The translations under genes were made by a program, and so were the position numbers. Below are positions 9,091-11,640 of a stretch of DNA of 11,640 nt, piece after piece. Position 1 is the first letter of the stretch. Each line of letters starts with the position of its first letter. The notes beneath the pieces are model-generated. The model was not told the DNA's origin. It saw nothing but the letters and a program-made list of their open reading frames with translations, and did no database searches. Origin of the DNA: Gloeopeniophorella convolvens (Eukaryota > Basidiomycota > Agaricomycetes > Russulales); the NCBI GenBank assembly GCA_022496205.1, contig WTXD01000353.1, positions 1 to 11,640 of the forward strand, given 5' to 3'.

Positions 9091-11640
9091 ATGAGCCTCA
9101 GAATGCCCGACGAACCTGCTGCCTCAGGCTCAGCCGACGGCCACGCCGTCCTCGGCTCACCCACCGCCAGCTATAGCTCTCATCCCTTTCAATCACACCC
9201 TGCGCAGCCTAACCTCCCTGCATCTTCCAGCAACTCCCCAAACGCTCTCGATCCCTCGCGGCCCTCCATTTCCTCATCGTCGTCTCCACCCAGATCGAGC
9301 ACCGAAGTTGACTTGGCGGGAAATATCTCGCCCTCGTCAGCCGCGCGGTGGCGGAACAGCCTCCCTCCCGCCGCACGAGGACCAGACGTCGTGTCCGTTG
9401 CACAAAGCGAATCTATCACGGTTGTCGAGCCTAGTTTCGACGAGAGCGTGCTGCGGGCGTTGTGTGAGCTCGATGTGAGTACTGTGCCTTAATTCATCAA
9501 TGATCCCCGAACACATCGTATATCAGTGTGGCGTGCCTTTGCTGCTCGACAGGATCAAGCAGAGCATGGTCTCGTGTAGAGTGAGTCGCACCACCTGTAT
9601 TTCACGCCGCACCAATAACATTACCTCTGCAGGAAGCATCTGTTTTCTTCAAAAAGCGTGCTGCGTTGGAAGAAGAGTTCGGGAAAGGCATGCAGAAGCT
9701 CGCTAAGAGCACCGCCGAGGTATATGCTATGAATGACGGTAAAGCAGGGTGTGGTACATCGGACCCCTACCAACATCACATTCTGACAATTGGATTCTCT
9801 TTCACTCAGATCTTTCGTCAGTGCATCCACTATGAAGATCCACGAGATCATTGCCGAAAATAGACTGCGATTCGCATTACGGTTAAACGAGATGAGTGAA
9901 GAGCTGGGGAATTTGGCAAAGGAAGTGGACAAGAACAGGAAGGCGGTACGTCATCTCATGTCAAGGCAAAACAAACGCCTGAACGGAATTATCTCCGAAT
10001 GCAGACAAAGGATCTTGCAACCCGGTATGAACGGAACTTGCAGGACTCGGAAGTCACCACCGAGAAGAGCAAGACGCGCCTGGACACTACGATGGAGGAA
10101 CTCGATCGCATACTCCTCCAGAAAGAAGGCGAGCCGCCAAAGATTCCGTCATCCAGGGCCGCGCGCCTGCCGGCGGCAAGCGTGCTATTGGGAAGGCCGT
10201 TGCCAAAGGCGGACTCCTGCTCAAGGGCAAGAATCCTGGAAATGTGCGTCGCACCGGTGCCTTGGTCGCGTGACTCTGTCTGCAACGCCTTACCCGCGCC
10301 GGCAGATCCAGCGCCAGGAGGACGATATCCGCGCGCGCGTGCAGGCGTCTTCCCAGGCGTACCACAAGTCCGTGCAGGAGACGCAAGGCCTGCGGCAGGA
10401 GTACTTTAATTTCCAGCTTCCCCGGATCCTCAGGGTCAGCGCATCTAGCGCCGAGATTGTCTGCCAGCCCCTGCTCATTTCGGATGATTTAGGCTTTGAA
10501 GGAGTGCGCCGACGAGATCGATCTCGGGACGCAATACCACCTCACGCGATATGCGTTCCTGTACGAGAGCATCGTCCTCAGCGACGGCTCGACGCTCGCG
10601 CCGGCAGGCATCGAGGACGGTAAGCAGCCGGCGTGGCACGCAGCCGGCGCCGTCTCCTGAACGGCAACACAGGCCCGGGCCTCAAGCCCACCATCGAGTC
10701 GATCGACAACCGCTCGGACTTCAAGGTGTACATGCAGAACTATGCCTACGCACATGGCGGGGTCGCGCGCGGCCCGCGGCGCACCGGCCCCGAGCACGAG
10801 GGTTTCGTACGTCGCACGCGTGCCACCCCCGCGCGAGCGCGAGCTGACGCACCCCGCAGCTGCCGCCCCTGCCGCAGCACGTCGACCGCGTCAACCCGAA
10901 CCCGCACGGCGCGAACACGCCGAGCAGCGGGCACTCGCAGCTGCCCGACCGGGGCAAGCCGACGTTCGGCGTCGACCTCGCGGAGCAGATGGCGCGCGAC
11001 GGCGTCGAGGTGCCGGCGATCATGGTCAAGTGCTGCGAGGCGATCGAGAGGCACGGGATACAGACCGTGGGCGTGTACCGCATCGGCGGGACGATGAGCA
11101 AGGTCACGCGGCTGAAGGAAAAGCTGGACAAGGGTGCGTGGCTGGTCCTGGCCGCCCAGCGCGACGTGCTGACGTACGCGAGGGGGGTTTTGATAGATCT
11201 GGACTCGGTGAACCTCGACGCGGAAGAGTGGGCGGGCGATATTAGCAACGTGACGAGCGTGCTCAAGCTCTGGCTCAGAGAGCTGCCAGAACCGCTGTTG
11301 ACGATGCACCTGCACCAAGGGTTCCTAGATGCTGCGAGTGCGTGTCCGCGCTTCAAGCCTCGGATCATAGTCCAGGCGACTGATCTGGGCCGGCCAGGAA
11401 TCGAGAACGACCGGCTGCGACACATCCGGCTGCACGAGCGGGTCAACGACCTGCCCGACGCGAACTACGCAACGCTCAAGTTCTTCATGGGCCATCTATA
11501 CAAGTGCGTGCGCCAGCGGGCAGGCTCACCGCCCGCGCCCGGGCCGACTGACGTCTTTGGGCCAGGATCGCGCAGTACGAGGCGCAGAACTCGATGTCCA
11601 TAGGCAACCTCGCCATCGTCTTTGGGCCCACGCTGTTCCC
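9091..11640 (+). CDS. RGD1: F-BAR and RhoGAP domain protein (Rgd1-like), 3' end beyond window
   Basis: GTPase-activating protein for Rho-family GTPases, with an F-BAR domain that binds membranes (yeast Rgd1 acts on Rho3/Rho4 in polarity). Exons: 9091-9474, 9527-9580, 9633-9748, 9810-9945, 10005-10243, 10306-10434, 10493-10619, 10673-10806, 10860-11133, 11197-11337, 11398-11503, 11566-window end; about 638 residues are visible. Residues 1-115 are a Ser/Pro-rich disordered tail. The F-BAR (about 118-420) shows FDESVLRALCELDCGVPLL, ASVFFKKRAALEEEFGKGMQ, MKIHEIIAENRLRF and LRQEYFNFQLPRIL. The RhoGAP starts near 476 and has the arginine finger in GVYRIGG (Arg 514, codon 11079-11081), then LKLWLRELPEPLLT and NSMSIGNLAIVFGPTLF. 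ATG 9091 is the first in frame. One base appears missing near 10134, between KEGE and AKDSVIQGR. Rga7/Rga8-type paralogues share this architecture, so the symbol is tentative. Confidence 0.92.
10128..10140 (+). other. Apparent 1-base deletion in RGD1
   Basis: Exon 5 reads TMEELDRILLQKEGE to 10133. The family-like continuation AKDSVIQGRAPAGGKRAIGK then starts at 10136, in the frame two bases on, and runs to the donor at 10244. The literal frame instead gives Pro/Ala/Arg-rich sequence with no family character. The break lies in CCGCC, where one added C would restore the frame. Confidence 0.7.

Noticed and set aside
10721..11446. 241-residue open frame on the minus strand
   Set aside because: It is an antisense shadow of the GC-rich RhoGAP exons, whose sense-strand protein is clear; the frame is Arg/Ser-rich without any domain.

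Overview
The window looks like nuclear DNA from a filamentous basidiomycete, most likely an Agaricomycete. Four protein-coding genes can be supported. Their introns are short (about 49-80 nt), with GT donors, pyrimidine-AG acceptors and CTRAY-like branch sites. The histone and nucleoporin sequences have a basidiomycete flavour. This assignment comes from reading and family knowledge, not from a database search.

Layout: (1) A divergent histone pair, H3 on the minus strand (105-682) and H4 on the plus strand (975-1386), shares a 292-bp promoter. That promoter carries a TATATATA box and a composite of MCB (ACGCGT), TGAGTCA and CACGTG sites. (2) About 1.7 kb follows with no recognisable gene, ending in a cluster of GTGAC/GTCAC motifs. 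(3) A multi-exon gene at 3295-5999 (+) encodes NUP85, a Y-complex (Nup107-160/Nup84) nucleoporin. (4) From 6000 to about 7030 I see no gene. (5) A small cysteine-containing protein gene lies at 7154-7429 (+) behind a good TATA box. (6) From 7430 to about 8890 there is no gene, but there are several short inverted repeats, including an interleaved pair at 8632-8755. (7) A gene at 9091-11640 (+) encodes an F-BAR plus RhoGAP protein of the Rgd1 type; it runs off the window inside the GAP domain.

The genes form no operon or cluster. H3 and H4 are functionally linked (nucleosome core, S-phase expression). NUP85, the small protein and RGD1 look like ordinary neighbours.

The most notable anomaly is that the best reading frame of NUP85 breaks twice, and that of RGD1 once, by loss of one base. 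Each break sits next to a C or G run and inside otherwise well-conserved sequence. Homopolymer under-calling in the assembly is the simplest explanation; real gene damage is the alternative. The coding and GC character also changes inside RGD1, whose 3' half is much more GC-rich and uses GTGCGT donors repeatedly. I found no mobile element, CRISPR array, tRNA, rRNA or convincing new multi-gene system.
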